NCBI GenBank assembly: GCA_029216955.1
Contig: JANAVB010003999.1
Coordinates: forward strand, 5,436,803-5,500,802
Reading direction: 5' to 3'
Length of the DNA: 64,000 nucleotides
Origin: Iris pallida
Lineage: Eukaryota; Streptophyta; Magnoliopsida; Asparagales; Iridaceae
A program made the translations under genes and the position numbers. The notes beneath the pieces were generated by a model, which was not told where the DNA came from, ran no database searches, and worked only from the letters and a program-made list of their open reading frames with translations. Positions within the stretch are counted from its first letter, which is position 1; the number at the start of each line of letters is the position of its first letter. Below are positions 11,728 to 23,021 of the stretch, in pieces.

Positions 11728-13017
11728 TAGTTCCTCCTTAAGTTTGCCTTTTAATAGAAAATTAGACACCAGCAAAACTAATAGAGCCTATAATGACCTT
11801 AACCTTAAATTGTAAAAGTATTAGGAAACATAATATTCTTTGTTAGGAGACATTACCATTTCAAATACCTAGATTCTTCTTCTTTCTTTCTCTTCCTCCC
11901 ATACAACTTCTTCTTCCTCTTGCAACCCTAATTGATAACGACAAGTTAAATATATCTCTTATACTTCCTCTCTTCTTTTCAAGGTATATATTTAGTGCCT
12001 TTTTTTCAAATTATAATGAACACAACAATTTTTAGACTATTTTATTTATATTTATATTAATGTATGTTGGGGCCATATTATAGCCAGAAATCGGCACAAT
12101 AGGATTGGAACCACATTTTAAACTACATTTTTAGGTTTAAACAACATTATTAGTGGATTTGAACAACATTTTTAGGGTTTGAAAGATTTAGAAATCAGTA
12201 CTGTAGGATAGGAACGACGAAGTATGACTAGAACTCTTGCAGTCATAACTACAGCCATAATCCAGAGAGTCTGGTTATCCACAATTTTTGGTCTTAAAAT
12301 TGCCAGAATTCTGACAGTCATAACACATAAAAATATAATAGCCCCTATCATTTTTTAAAGGATATTTTTGGATATATAAAAAATGACATATTAAAAAAAT
12401 ATGCGCTAGCCCTATTACTTTGTGTAGTGTCCTTACTAAATTTTTTTAATATGATGGTCGATGGGACGATAACGTTATGGCCTTGTTTGATTTTAGAAAG
12501 AAATTTTTTTTTTTTGGTGATTTTCATGAACGTGGATGATAATTTAGAATTCATGTTAGCTTTTATTTTCTGTGTTCGCTAATCGAAATCTCTATCAAGA
12601 AAAATACTTTAACTTCAAATTTATAAAGTATGATATATAATTTATAGAAAAGTTAAAAACATGTACATATATTAAGATTAAACTCAAGGATTTTTTTAGT
12701 TATAATGTCACTAACTTACTTATTTGAACCACCATTTGCTTATTAACTTTTAAAGAAAATTATATAAATATAGATGAATGAAAAAGGGGAAAAAAGTAAA
12801 AAAATATATATATATAAATGAAAAAAGGAAGTACCAGGACTCCGGAGGTTCATGGTATTGGACCATTGGTACACGAAGAGTGAATGGTGTGCTATAATTT
12901 TCACTTTTTCTTTCTAAAATAATCATTAAATTTTATAAGTCCAGTTCTTATAAATGCCAAGTCTCATGCACAGTAACTACAATTAATTGTTAGTGACGAC
13001 TTGGTACATGATATCCC
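11728..13017. other. AT-rich intergenic DNA, no gene seen
   Basis: I find no credible open frame, RNA gene or transposon end. There are poly-T and poly-A runs and short AT microsatellites (near 12500 and 12800). Confidence 0.6.
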
Positions 13018-14283
13018 GGCTCAATTGCTTTCGTGGTACCCCAAGTTATACCTAATTAACAAAACGGTACCTAATTTATTATTGCTTACTTAGTAGTAAC
13101 ACAACTTCTAATTAAGGTGTTTCACGGTCCCTGTTGCCAATTTCCGTCAATTGGCTAACGGAAATAGGCTCAATTACTTCGGTGGTACTCCAAGTTATAC
13201 CCTATTAACAATAAAGTACCTAATGTTTTTTAATAATTAATTTATAATACGTGTAGAGGAAATAACTTATAATAATTTTAAACAATTTTTTTGTAATATT
13301 AATTTATAATAATTAATTTAAATATACCATATTAATATGGTATAATAATTAATTACAAAAAAATTAATTATAAAAGTAATATAAATTAATTATAATAATT
13401 GATTATTAAATTAAATTTTTTTATAATTAATTCCAAATTAATATTAATTTATATTATGTGCACTGTTGTAAAATTTGGGGAATATTTTTTAAGTTATAAC
13501 TAATAGGGTATAATATGGTATATTAATTTAATAATTAATTAAATTATAACGAGGAAAATATACCATATTATAATTAATTAATTAAATTATAATATGGTAT
13601 ATTTATAAATTAATTTAATAATTAATTAAATTATAATAAAAATATACCATATTATAATTAATTAATTAAATTATAATTTAATTATAACTTAAATTAATTA
13701 TAATATGGTATATTAATATTAATTATAATATTAATATTAATTATTAATTATAACTTGGAATTAATATAAATTAATATGGTATAACTTGGATAATTAATAT
13801 ATAAATTAATTAATTAATATACCATATTATAATAATTAATATACCATATCATAATAATATACCATATTATAAATTAATATTAATATTAATATTAATATTA
13901 ATACTTAATATTAATATTAATATTAACTTGAAAATATAATAATTAATATTAATATTAATTTATATATTAATTATAATAATTATGATAATATGGTATATAA
14001 AATTAATTATTATAATATGGTATATTAATTTTATGGTATAATAAATTAATATGGTATATTAATTATAAATTAATATTAATTATAATATGGAGTTAATAGG
14101 GTATAACTTGGAGTACCACCGAAGTAATTGAGCCTATTTCCGTTAGCCAATAGACGGAAATTGGCAACAGGGACCGTGAAACACCTTAATTAGAAGTTGT
14201 GTTACTACTAAGTAAGCAATAATAAATTAGGTACCGTTTTGTTAATTAGGTATAACTTGGGGTACCACGAAAGCAATTGAGCC
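13018..14283. mobile_element. Foldback Mutator-like element (long-TIR MULE-MITE)
   Basis: The 1266 bp element has inverted ends starting GGCTCAATTGCTTTCGTGG; about 190 bp at each end (13018-13208 and about 14093-14283) are inverted copies with only one mismatch that I can see. It is flanked by a perfect 9 bp duplication TGATATCCC (13009-13017 and 14284-14292), the size typical of Mutator-superfamily elements. Within each arm the opening phrase recurs at 13171 in a diverged form (GGCTCAATTACTTCGGTGG). The core is almost pure A/T with many ATATACCATATTATAA palindromes. There is no coding capacity, so it depends on another element. Confidence 0.88.
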
Positions 14284-14992
14284 TGATATCCCTTCTAACG
14301 CTATTTCGAAGCTTCTGGTGACTTAATTCTCTCGTCCTAAATATTTTTTATTAATCCAAACATATCTACACATTCTTATGGTCGGAGAACTCGAACCTAG
14401 AAAACCCTGCATAATATTCATACTATTTTTTACATGAGTTACAAATGCTGGACAAGTTTTAAATAATTGACTTCAAACAAATTGTTTTTGAATGCGCCTA
14501 ACCTGTAAATTGTGAATATGGTTTGAAGAGTTGCATGAGTGTAACTTAGTACAATAAATTTAATTAAACATTGAGTTCTTGAATACTCTAGAGAAAGAAA
14601 TATGGATCCAGATCCATGGAGACAGTAGGAATGAAGTCTCCAGATCTATAAAGACAATAGGAATCAAATAAGTTACAAATGGCCTTAAACTATGAATAGA
14701 TGTGACAACTATATTCTGATGGAATAACTGTCATTTTATTTGCTAGTGTTAATGTTAAGCAGAACTTAACTGGTAGGTATTATGTGGAAGATATTTCATG
14801 CAACTAAACTCATTTTACTCAGAAAATATACTTTTTTTTCTTCCAAAAAGTAAAGTCTAAGGCTCAAGATCAATTGACAAGTCACAAGTGTATTCCTTCT
14901 TAATTAAGGTAGTGATCTAATTGAGTAGGTTTTTGGATTTGTATTACTTTTAGTTATTCATATATATGTTGGAAGGTATTTAGCTAACTGGC

Positions 14993-14994
<2 letters not shown>
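14284..14994. other. Intergenic DNA, no gene seen
   Basis: After the 9 bp target duplication I see no gene, RNA or repeat structure beyond a short internal repeat of a CCAGATC-type phrase near 14610-14650. Confidence 0.55.
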
Positions 14995-15054
<60 letters not shown>

Positions 15055-15129
15055 AATGATCTCTAGCCTAGTGGTTAAGGGAGATGCATGCAGTTCGAGT
15101 AGTCAGGAAATTGATTCCCAATGGAAGCG

Positions 15130-15199
<70 letters not shown>

Positions 15200-15203
15200 T
15201 TTT
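14995..15203. repeat. Two (TA)n tracts and a T-run flanking a SINE relic
   Basis: A (TA)n tract of ~55 bp (14995-15051) precedes the SINE relic. A second (TA)n tract (15134-15181) followed by ~22 T lies after it. Open frames here (runs of Ile-Tyr) are artefacts of the microsatellite. Confidence 0.9.
15052..15131 (+). mobile_element. Degraded tRNA-derived SINE
   Basis: The sequence GCAAATGATCTCTAGCC then TAGTGGTTAAG is a box-A-like promoter half, as in the better copy at 49634. The box-B region is decayed (GAAATTGATTCCCA instead of GGGAGTTCGAGCCCCA). Both copies are preceded by a (TA)n tract ending in TATATGCAAATGA. It is too short and too damaged to be a tRNA gene. Confidence 0.65.
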
Positions 15204-17129
15204 GCATTTCTTACTTACAACCTACCATGTAGAGGGTTGGATGGAAATAATGTATATTGTTGACAAATTAAATAAAACTTTACTTGAAACAAATATTGCA
15301 AAAGATATATATTATATTTCACCATGTTTAAACCCTCCATAATTTAGTAGATCTTGTCAGACAAGTAAATTAGAAATAATACCTCGTAATTAGGACAGTT
15401 ATATAACCAAGTTGCTTTCTAGTCATGATCAGGTACCATTAAACTAAAACTACGTACAACAAAAATACTACATAATTGACTATGATATCAATTATGGATA
15501 TTTACTTCTTACACTGGAATCTAAAAATCTCTATTTTACCCGGTTTTTCTTTGGTGCATGTAAAGTTGAGATATTGGTTACTAGAGAATTTGGCAAGTGT
15601 ATAGGAATGAAGAAAAATAATATTGATTGTACAACACACACCATGTGTTGTTCATACATGCAATATTAAAATTTTCAAAATTTAGTCTACTTTTCAAATT
15701 TTGGAAGGCCAGATTTACTATATTTTAGGACATTTGAAGGTTGATTAAATAGAATTTCTAAAGACCAAAAGTGTCAGTAAACAATTAACAAGAAATTTGT
15801 GTACATGTGTACATCTCTCAAAGAAAGAGAGAGAAGGAAATACATGAGATTAATTTCACTGGTGTTGGTAACTCGTATTTTTTTATGTTCTATTTATTTT
15901 CGTTCATTGAATAGTTATGATTATCAGTTTTCAAGTATATTTCTTGTGAAGAGAGAAAAGTGGGGGAAGAAAAAAATTGAGAGAAAAGTGGGTGAAAATT
16001 TGAAAGTTGTAATGTTTGGAAAGAGGGGAAGGAAAATGGAGGAGAGGAATTTGGAAGAAAACTCTAAATTATCTCTGCATTAAATCTGACATTAATTTGT
16101 GCATGCAAGAAGGAAGGAGTGCATGAAGACATTTTAGAATCACCATGAGCGTTAATGCAGTGATATATTTAAAATTTGAATGATAAAAAATTAAAAATGA
16201 TTGCATTATGATATTTTAGAAGTGCCAATAACGACAACCTTCTTTAATCTATTAGTAGAATGTTTTTGGATTAGACTATAATTATCTTGTGATTTTTTTC
16301 GTATTAAAATTTTATATAAAAACTTGTGTGTTTGTGATACTACCATTTTTCTATAATTATTCCTTCTGAGATTTTGCCAAAAAAAGGGAGTCAAAAATGT
16401 ATTATTTCCATGTGTCTTCTCACCATTCCGAAAACTAATTATGAAATTAATTATTTAACAGCACGTATAAGTTACTCAAAGAAAAGAAAAGAAAAGAAAA
16501 GAGAGAAAAAAAGGAAAAAAGAAAAGAAAAAAGGTAACCTGATAACTAAGCACAAAATAGAGCACGCACTGCTAGGTTGTCTGTCCGCAGAACTAGTCTG
16601 TGCTGATCCGTGTCAGTATGGCAGATAGTCATTGGCTCCTCCGTCTGAAATAGATCTAGATTAGCAGCAGAAAATCAATGGATGTCCATTACGTAAGATA
16701 CGGACCAGCGCAGCAGACGGACAAAATAGACTTTCCGCACCAAATAACATCGCACTGGCGACAGAGAGAATCGAACTATGTAAGTGTTAATTTGTTACAC
16801 GAAAAATATGAGTAGATACCATATTATATTTTAATAATTCTTATACTTATACTGATGCTTCAATATGGTGCATGATGTGATGTCATCCCCTACTTTGAAG
16901 GCCTATTTAAAGGACATCTTCCCTCTCAACTTCTCAAGTCCCATGTGCAATTGCTTGGGAGAGTGAACCCGTGGTCGCTTTCTCTGTTCCCATTCCCTCT
17001 CGTAAATGATGGCGACTTGTTCCTCTCAACGCTTGGTTTTCCTTTCCTTTCCTTTCCTCTCCACTCTTTCTTATTTCTTCTTCTTCTTCACTAATTTTTT
17101 CTTTTCTTTTTTAGGTAAGTCTAGGTAAG
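15204..17129. other. Intergenic DNA upstream of MIR319
   Basis: No protein gene is recognisable. The stretch contains a GA-rich tract (about 16480-16535) and CT-rich sequence from about 17038 to 17112 that is likely transcribed leader of the microRNA gene. The candidate core promoter is annotated separately. Confidence 0.55.
16904..16911 (+). promoter_or_regulatory. Candidate TATA element of the MIR319 gene
   Basis: TATTTAAA lies about 220-230 bp upstream of the MIR319 hairpin and is followed by CT-rich sequence, a common plant Pol II start context. It is placed by position and sequence only; the true start site is not visible. Confidence 0.35.
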
Positions 17130-17325
17130 AATTTGTAAGAGAGCTTCCTTCAGTCCACTCATAGGGAGCAGTAGGCTCAGACTAGCTGCCATCTCATTCA
17201 TCCAAATGCTAAGCAGAAGATGTGACAAAGCCGCTCTCGTTTGGTAAATGAGTGAATGATGTGGGAGATTAGTTGGAAACTACGCTTCCTTTGCTTGGAC
17301 TGAAGGGAGCTCCCTTCTGTAATTT
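17130..17325 (+). ncRNA. MIR319: MIR319 microRNA precursor
   Basis: The 21 nt at 17295-17315 begin TTGGACTGAAGGGAGC and match the mature miR319 family sequence as I know it. The opposite arm at about 17140-17160 (GAGCTTCCTTCAGTCCACTC) pairs with it. The stem continues towards the loop: GGGAGCAGTAG (17164-17174) pairs with CTACGCTTCC (about 17280-17289), and CCATCTCATTCATCC pairs near 17248-17266. A long foldback with the mature RNA on the 3' arm and a second loop-proximal duplex is characteristic of MIR319. In plants miR319 directs cleavage of class II TCP transcription-factor mRNAs controlling leaf growth. The family call is firm; the paralogue letter and transcript ends are not known. It is the only confident host gene in the window. 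Confidence 0.95.
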
Positions 17326-18269
17326 TCTTACATGTCACTAAACCTTTAATCAGTGAATATTATACTTATTTTTGCTTGAAATATAGTATATATAGACCTA
17401 CATGATTAAGTTTGTTGAGTTTAGCTAATTAGCTTTCTTTGGTTGTGTTTGGATTAATTCGGCTTCTATTGCCTTTCTTTGAGGTTCTTGCAATTTTTTT
17501 TTTTTTGGGTTTATGTTCTATTGATTACCAATCGCTCAGAGTATTTTTTGTGATATTTCTGTCGGTTTATTTTCTTGATCTTGAGAACTGTTTGTTTATT
17601 TTCACTTCAGATTCTTTCTTTTTTGTTTTTCCTTACAAATATAGTGGTATATATATTTATTTGTCAGCTTGTTCTGTTGCTGTTGAAAATTCATTTTACC
17701 ATGTATGGGAAGAAAATGAAGCTAGGGTTCCAGAAACCATCACTTGCCATATTCTTAAACCATGCTTGTGTAAGTGGCCTACTTGTAACTACAAGTTATA
17801 AATTAACAATTTACACAATTTTTTCTCTGTAGAATTTTTTTTCCCAGATTATGAGGGCGCAGAAGGAATTGGTAGGTCGATGGGACTCCAGTGATGATGC
17901 ATATATTCCCCCTTGGTTCTTCATTGCAAGAAGAGCATGAATTTTGCAGGATCTGTACGTGTACTTCATCAATCTTCAGGGACTGCAGCAGAGCTTGAGA
18001 ACATCATGTTGATTCTCCTTCAGTTGGGTCTTCGGAGATTTATGTTTCACCTCCAAATATATATATATATATATATGTATATTTGGCTGGGATCTACTGG
18101 ATCCCATCCTCTCTAATGAAAAATAGAAAAGAGAGAGAGAGACAGAGAGCACTGATTTTTGTAGTTTCATATGTACTTTGACTGTTTCTTCTTCTAAAGG
18201 CTTACAACTTGAATTTTTTTTGTTTATTAATGTTTTGTGTTTTGTTTAGTTGATGTCTGCTAAAAATTT
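17326..18269 (+). other. Region downstream of MIR319, no gene seen
   Basis: This may include the 3' part or introns of the primary microRNA transcript. The T-rich open frames at 17439-17832 lack recognisable domains. Short TA and GA microsatellites occur near 18055-18080 and 18128-18148. Confidence 0.5.
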
Positions 18270-18477
18270 GGGTTGTTTAGTGATAGGGTCTCATGTAATA
18301 GTTAAAATTAGAATTTGGATCTCGAAAATGACTGATGTTAGGGTTTGGGTCTCCAAATTACTGTTTACTTGTCTGCGTAAACAGTGATTTGGAGATCCAA
18401 ATTCTAACACCGGTCATTTTCGAGATCCAAGTCCTAATATACGTACTATTATAAGATACTCTGTTACTAAATAACCC
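18270..18477. mobile_element. Foldback MITE of ~208 bp
   Basis: Left end GGGTTGTTTAGTGATAGGG and the reverse complement of the right end GGGTTATTTAGTAACAGAG are inverted copies. Pairing continues inwards almost to the centre (GGATCTCGAAAATGAC against GTCATTTTCGAGATCC), with a loop of about 10 bases near 18370-18380. The whole unit can fold into one long hairpin. A target duplication is not clear, so no superfamily is assigned. Confidence 0.75.
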
Positions 18478-19298
18478 TCAAAAAAATTTAGGGTTCAAGT
18501 TTCTACATATATATGTTGTCTACAACAAGCTCTCTTCAACGCAAGACTGCCTCCAGCTCTCAAAATTGTTGTTCTTACTTGTGATATCTCATTTAAGTAT
18601 ATGATCTCATGCCAAAAAAAGGCAGTATTTGATAGATTCTCGTGTCCTATGGAGTTTATTATGGTCTGTACTGTTCTGGGTGCAAGAATAACACTTTTGT
18701 ACTTAAAGAAGTCTTTCAAAATCTGGTTTTGTGCTGGAAGCCAGCTTTTTTAGTGTGTTGCTATTCAGTAATTAAATGGATTACGAATCATATATCTTAC
18801 TAATATATATTCTTCATTCGTTCTTTTATTCACTAGAATCGATTAATCTAACCCACAGCTTGGTCTTTAGTAAGTGCCCACTGAGAAATGGTTAAAGTGT
18901 CTGTCACTGTTCAAAAAACTGCGGTGTGTTTGGAGCAATGTGTGAAGGGGCGCTTAGGCCCTTGCAAGTATCCTGCTAGGCGAACACTGTCATATGTTCC
19001 GACCTCAAAAGATAGTAAAGTCGGCAATGGACTTGATACCATAAAAATTTAAGTTGTGCTTGTACAAGACATAAATTTGCACAATGACAAAATAAATTGA
19101 TCCAAAAATAAAGCAAAAAACTCTTTCTGGTTTACAACTTTCAAAACTGAAAATAATTGTAACGACTTCGTTTCATACATTACATCATTTTATACAAAAA
19201 CAGCCACGCGCCTTATGATCTTCTGGCCCTTATGGATGAGGATCTTCTATCACCTTGGAACAGCCAACATGACATCTAATAATTGCACAGATCTGAAA

Positions 19299-19345
<47 letters not shown>

Positions 19346-19711
19346 CAGTACGTTGCCATGCACCGGTGTGAGAACAAAAGCAACACACGCTAAAAGCAGT
19401 CGCCAAGTAATTTAGTGAAAAATATTTCTTTTAGTAATGATCTTTCTACTTTTACCTAATTTTATTTCATACATGTACAATTCAAGAGTCATGTTTCATT
19501 TCGAAAACATAATTGAAAAACCATATTTCATCTTTCATTCATTCAAGCAATATGGACAATTCATGTACGATATCCATTTCTTTCTAACATAACACGTGCA
19601 ACATATTTCTGGATCAATATTCATTCTTTGGTGACATACTATCATATTTAGTGGACACAATTCAATCTCATGTACAAGGCAGCCACATTTTATTTAAAAT
19701 ATATTTCTTAT
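18478..19711. other. Intergenic DNA with a poly-G tract
   Basis: No credible gene is seen. The notable feature is the 46-base G homopolymer at 19299-19344, annotated separately. Confidence 0.55.
19299..19344 (+). repeat. 46-base G homopolymer
   Basis: An uninterrupted run of 46 G follows ATCTGAAA and precedes TCAGTACG. Such a run can form G-quadruplexes and is hard to sequence, so its true length is uncertain. Confidence 0.9.
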
Positions 19712-20417
19712 TGGAGTCCAGTCTGGATTTGGTAATAGCATATTTATGGAGTCCAAATCTGATTAAATATTTGATTTAATTTAATTTGGATGTCCATAAT
19801 TAGTGCTTGGCTATTTTAGATATAATAGGATTCTTATTTGAGGGTTTCCTATTTAAGAGATCCTATTATAATCTAAAATGTGATGTTGATGGGCTATTTT
19901 AAGTGTAGTAGGATTATTATTTGAGGGTTTCCTATTTAAGAAATCCTATTATAACCTAAAATATGTTTTTCTCATCCTATATATATGGGGTGAGGGTGGA
20001 GGCACAAAGCACAGCACAAAAGTGGAGATTCGAGGTGCTCGTCCACAGGAAATCTAAGAGAAAGTTCTGCACTTTACTCTTAGGACTTCGCCATCCAAGA
20101 CAGAAGGAAGAAGAGATCTAATCGAGGGGTCGTCAACTTCGGTTAGGGAGATTGCTACGGGTTGGTGAGCGATTTCAATTGTAATCTCTTTCTTTTCTTC
20201 TTGAGTGTGGTGAAGGGGTTGAACCTATTAGGACAAAGGGTTCAACATTAATTTTTGTCAATCTTGTAATTTCATCTGAGTTATAGAGATTGTGACTTCT
20301 CCAGGTGACGTAGTCACCGCCGTATACTTGACTTTATCTGTGCTTGGTGTCCGTTAGACCGGGGTTGGTTATTTCAGGTAGTTGGCCTAACTTTTCGTTG
20401 CGGCAACGTCTCAGACA
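19712..20417 (+). mobile_element. 5' LTR of eroded copia element 3
   Basis: From TGGAGTCCAGTCTGG onward it repeats 47284-47858 in the same orientation. It includes a conserved TATATATA promoter-like motif (about 19978-19986) followed by GGGGTGAGGGTGG in both copies. The end is uncertain. Two 10-of-12 matches to the initiator-Met primer-binding consensus TGGTATCAGAGC exist, CGGTATCGGAGC at 20418 and GGGTATCAAAGC at 20459, so the LTR ends near 20417 or 20456. The other LTR is truncated before this point and cannot decide it. Confidence 0.75.
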
Positions 20418-20458
20418 CGGTATCGGAGCGCAAGAGCGCGTATCCGATTTCCAACATC

Positions 20459-20470
20459 GGGTATCAAAGC
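20459..20470 (+). other. Candidate tRNA-iMet primer-binding site, copia element 3
   Basis: GGGTATCAAAGC differs at two positions from TGGTATCAGAGC. It lies 20 bases before a gag-like start codon at 20490. CGGTATCGGAGC at 20418-20429 is an equally good alternative. Confidence 0.45.
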
Positions 20471-20489
20471 TTTGGAGGTTCTGACAACC

Positions 20490-20597
20490 ATGTCTACGAA
20501 GCAGATGAACACTCGTATGATCACCCTCACAGGAAGAAAGCTGGGCGATTTGGAAGCTAAGAATAGAGGATCTACTCTGGTGCAAGGCCTTGCATGG
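20490..20597 (+). pseudogene. Start of a gag-like reading frame, truncated (copia element 3)
   Basis: An ATG at 20490 opens 36 codons beginning MSTKQMNTRMITLTGRK before the frame runs into the LTR of LARD-like element 2 at 20598. Its position just after a primer-binding site indicates the N-terminus of a retrotransposon gag. The remainder is not in the window; only ~100 bp of interior from the 3' end survive (42276-42318 and 47223-47283). The loss may have happened with the loss of the beginning of the LARD 5' LTR. Confidence 0.5.
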
Positions 20598-22775
20598 CCC
20601 GTGCCATAGCCGCCCCCATGCGTCGGACCCCGACCCGCGCACGCCCCGGCAAGGGCCCCCTCTCGGCCTCGCCTCCAGCACCTCGGCGCAACCCCGATCG
20701 CCGCTCCCCGTGCCGCCCTCTTCCCGAGCTCCGCGCCCGGCCGATTTCGCGGCTGTCCGCGCCCGGTTCAGCCCGCGTGCGCCCCGCTGTTCCAACGGCG
20801 CTGTTCCGGCAATTTCTGTCGCTGTCCGCGAGTTTGGAATTTTTTTCGAGTCCGCTGGAACGTGGTTTTCTCTTCCCTATTATCATCTGAGAGCTCTAGC
20901 CGAGCAACCCAAGGTATATCTCGTGTCTCCGTATCCCTACTTTAGTGTCGATGATGATACGGTCCCCGATCCCGTTACGAGATTCGGTTTAGGCGATTGT
21001 AGTTTCGGATTTTTCGAATCCCATTTCAGAATAATTCGGTTCTGTGGATTCCGGTTTCCCGAACTTTATTTCGGGATTTCCGAATTCATTTCGGGAGTAT
21101 TCTGTGGTTTTGGCTATATATAATTATGATGTGTTTTCGGGTTGGATATTATTCTGTGTGGAATATTATTATGAATGGTTTGGGTTGTTTTCCTGGTTCG
21201 GGATATTGTTTATGTTGATTTTTTGGTACCGTCCCAGGATTGGATTGTCCCAATTACAGAGGGGATGCTGCCCAAATTTTCGAAAAAGTTTTTAAAAATA
21301 AAGTATTTTAAAATGGGTTTTTATTTTCAAATTCGATATTTTGCAAACGGATTACAAAAGTGGTTTTGTCGATTTGAAAGTGGATTTTGGAATTTCGTAT
21401 CCCCGTTAGGCGACGACCGTATCGGTCGAATGAGCCTCGACGAAGCGCAAACGCTACAAGGTTCATGTACGTTGAGACGCTAGCCAGCAACATGACATTG
21501 GGACCAAGTCTGAAACGCATTTTTACAACTATATTTATAATTATTTTTAGAACTGGTACTGCTGTTAGTATTTTTGGTGCAGGGCTTTAGCCTACTGTTT
21601 GGACCGTTCGCGGCACTCTGAGCTCGTCTAGATGATTAATTAATTTATGTGAAAATTGTAAAGGGCATAAGTCCAGTTTTCTATTTTATTTCGCTGTGAC
21701 CCTGTATTGTGTAGTTTAGGTTTTTACTTTCTTTTTCTGAGTTGGTTTTCGTTATTAGACGCGTAATTATAATTTAGCTATTAATTATTTTGTATAAAAT
21801 TAATAAGATTTTTCACGATAAATTAACTTGAATAAAATATTGGTAAGTTAACGACTTAGTTTTATACATATGATATAAAAATACAAAGTTTTGCAAATTA
21901 ACCGGTAATTGCTATTTTTTAATTAATCAGTAACCGACTTATTTAATTAAAATAATAATGAACGTAGATTGCGACGTTAGACGATTTTCGGTAGATTGAT
22001 TAATAAACTTAAAACCTCAATAGGGTCTACTTCTAGAGATTGTAACTAGCACACCTAGAATGGTTTCATTATGGTTCTAAGCCAAGGTTCTCAACTGTAG
22101 GGTCTCGGAGACGAACTTGACATCCTCATCGGTACCCCCATATTGCATGATTGTGCGAGCTTATCCCTCTTAGATACGGGGATAAGCCGTTATCGCGTCG
22201 CTAGGACGCTATTGTATAACCCAAGCTGGTCATAGACGATTACACATTCAAATCACATTATTTTTAATCGTAGAATTACTGGAAAATACTGTTTCAACTG
22301 TTTAGCCTGCACTTTTCCATTATTACTTGAAATATGAGATACATATTTGTACTTGCTCTCCCCTGACTGGAGACAACATTTTTAGGTGACATTGAGGATG
22401 CTGAGCTATTGTACAATAGCTACTATGACCCGATTTTGTACCATGTGGTGTTGCCAGAGTCCCCCTTGGAGGACGCAGGACCTGAGGCCGACGAGCCGAC
22501 CGCTTAGCTAGTCGTTTCCAGTTTTCTAGTTTTATTGTTTTGGAGTTTTTAGTTTTTTTTTAATTCAGCAGTTTATTTCAGCTCTTTCATTTCCAGATGT
22601 ACTTTTCAATTGTTGAATAAAAGTTTTGAAATTTTCGTATATTCGAGTTGTGACAAATATATAGATGTTGTTGTGATTACCTGCATATACAACAGTTTAC
22701 TGCCGCCGTCTCACAACGATGCAGGTTGGATATGATCCGGTTCGACCCAAATAATTTTGGGATCGGGTCGTGACA
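20598..22775 (+). mobile_element. 5' LTR of LARD-like element 2 (first ~790 bp missing)
   Basis: This matches 39928-42275 closely and ends GGGTCGTGACA. The first ~794 bp present in the 3' LTR (39134-39927) are absent, so the 5' boundary of the element is deleted into copia element 3. It also lacks ~185 bp present at 41453-41637 of the other LTR; the break falls at a shared TACC, pointing to a microhomology deletion. GC-rich sequence (20598-20830) corresponds to the transcribed leader in the other LTR. Open frames over 20590-21123 are not credible genes. Confidence 0.85.
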
Positions 22776-23021
22776 TGTTTTTAGTGGTGGCCCATACAGG
22801 TCGTTCAAACAACAACTTAGAAAAACATACCTAGAAACAATTAGAACACTAGAACATTAATTTGTCACAACATAGGACCGAAATATATTATAAATAAATA
22901 TTTTTGTTTGTTATAGACTGGTAGGCTACCTTGCTTATGTTTTGCATCCTAAACCTTATCTAGCATAGGCCGGTTGTATGGTGGACTATTTTACTATCTA
23001 CTTTTCTTTCTAGATTTTATA
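22776..23021 (+). mobile_element. LARD-like element 2, interior, first segment
   Basis: The interior begins TGTTTTTAGTGGTGGCCC and stays identical to element 1 for 28 bp with one mismatch. It is interrupted at TTATA (23017-23021) by a reverse-oriented solo LTR. No coding sequence. Confidence 0.75.

Noticed and set aside
17439..17832. Two T-rich open frames after MIR319
   Set aside because: Hydrophobic composition follows from T-rich DNA; no domain and no sign of splicing into a protein gene.
20590..21123. 177-codon frame with a similar 176-codon frame at 39948-40478
   Set aside because: Both lie in the GC-rich part of an LTR, similarity is due to LTR duplication, frames slip relative to each other and no domain is seen.
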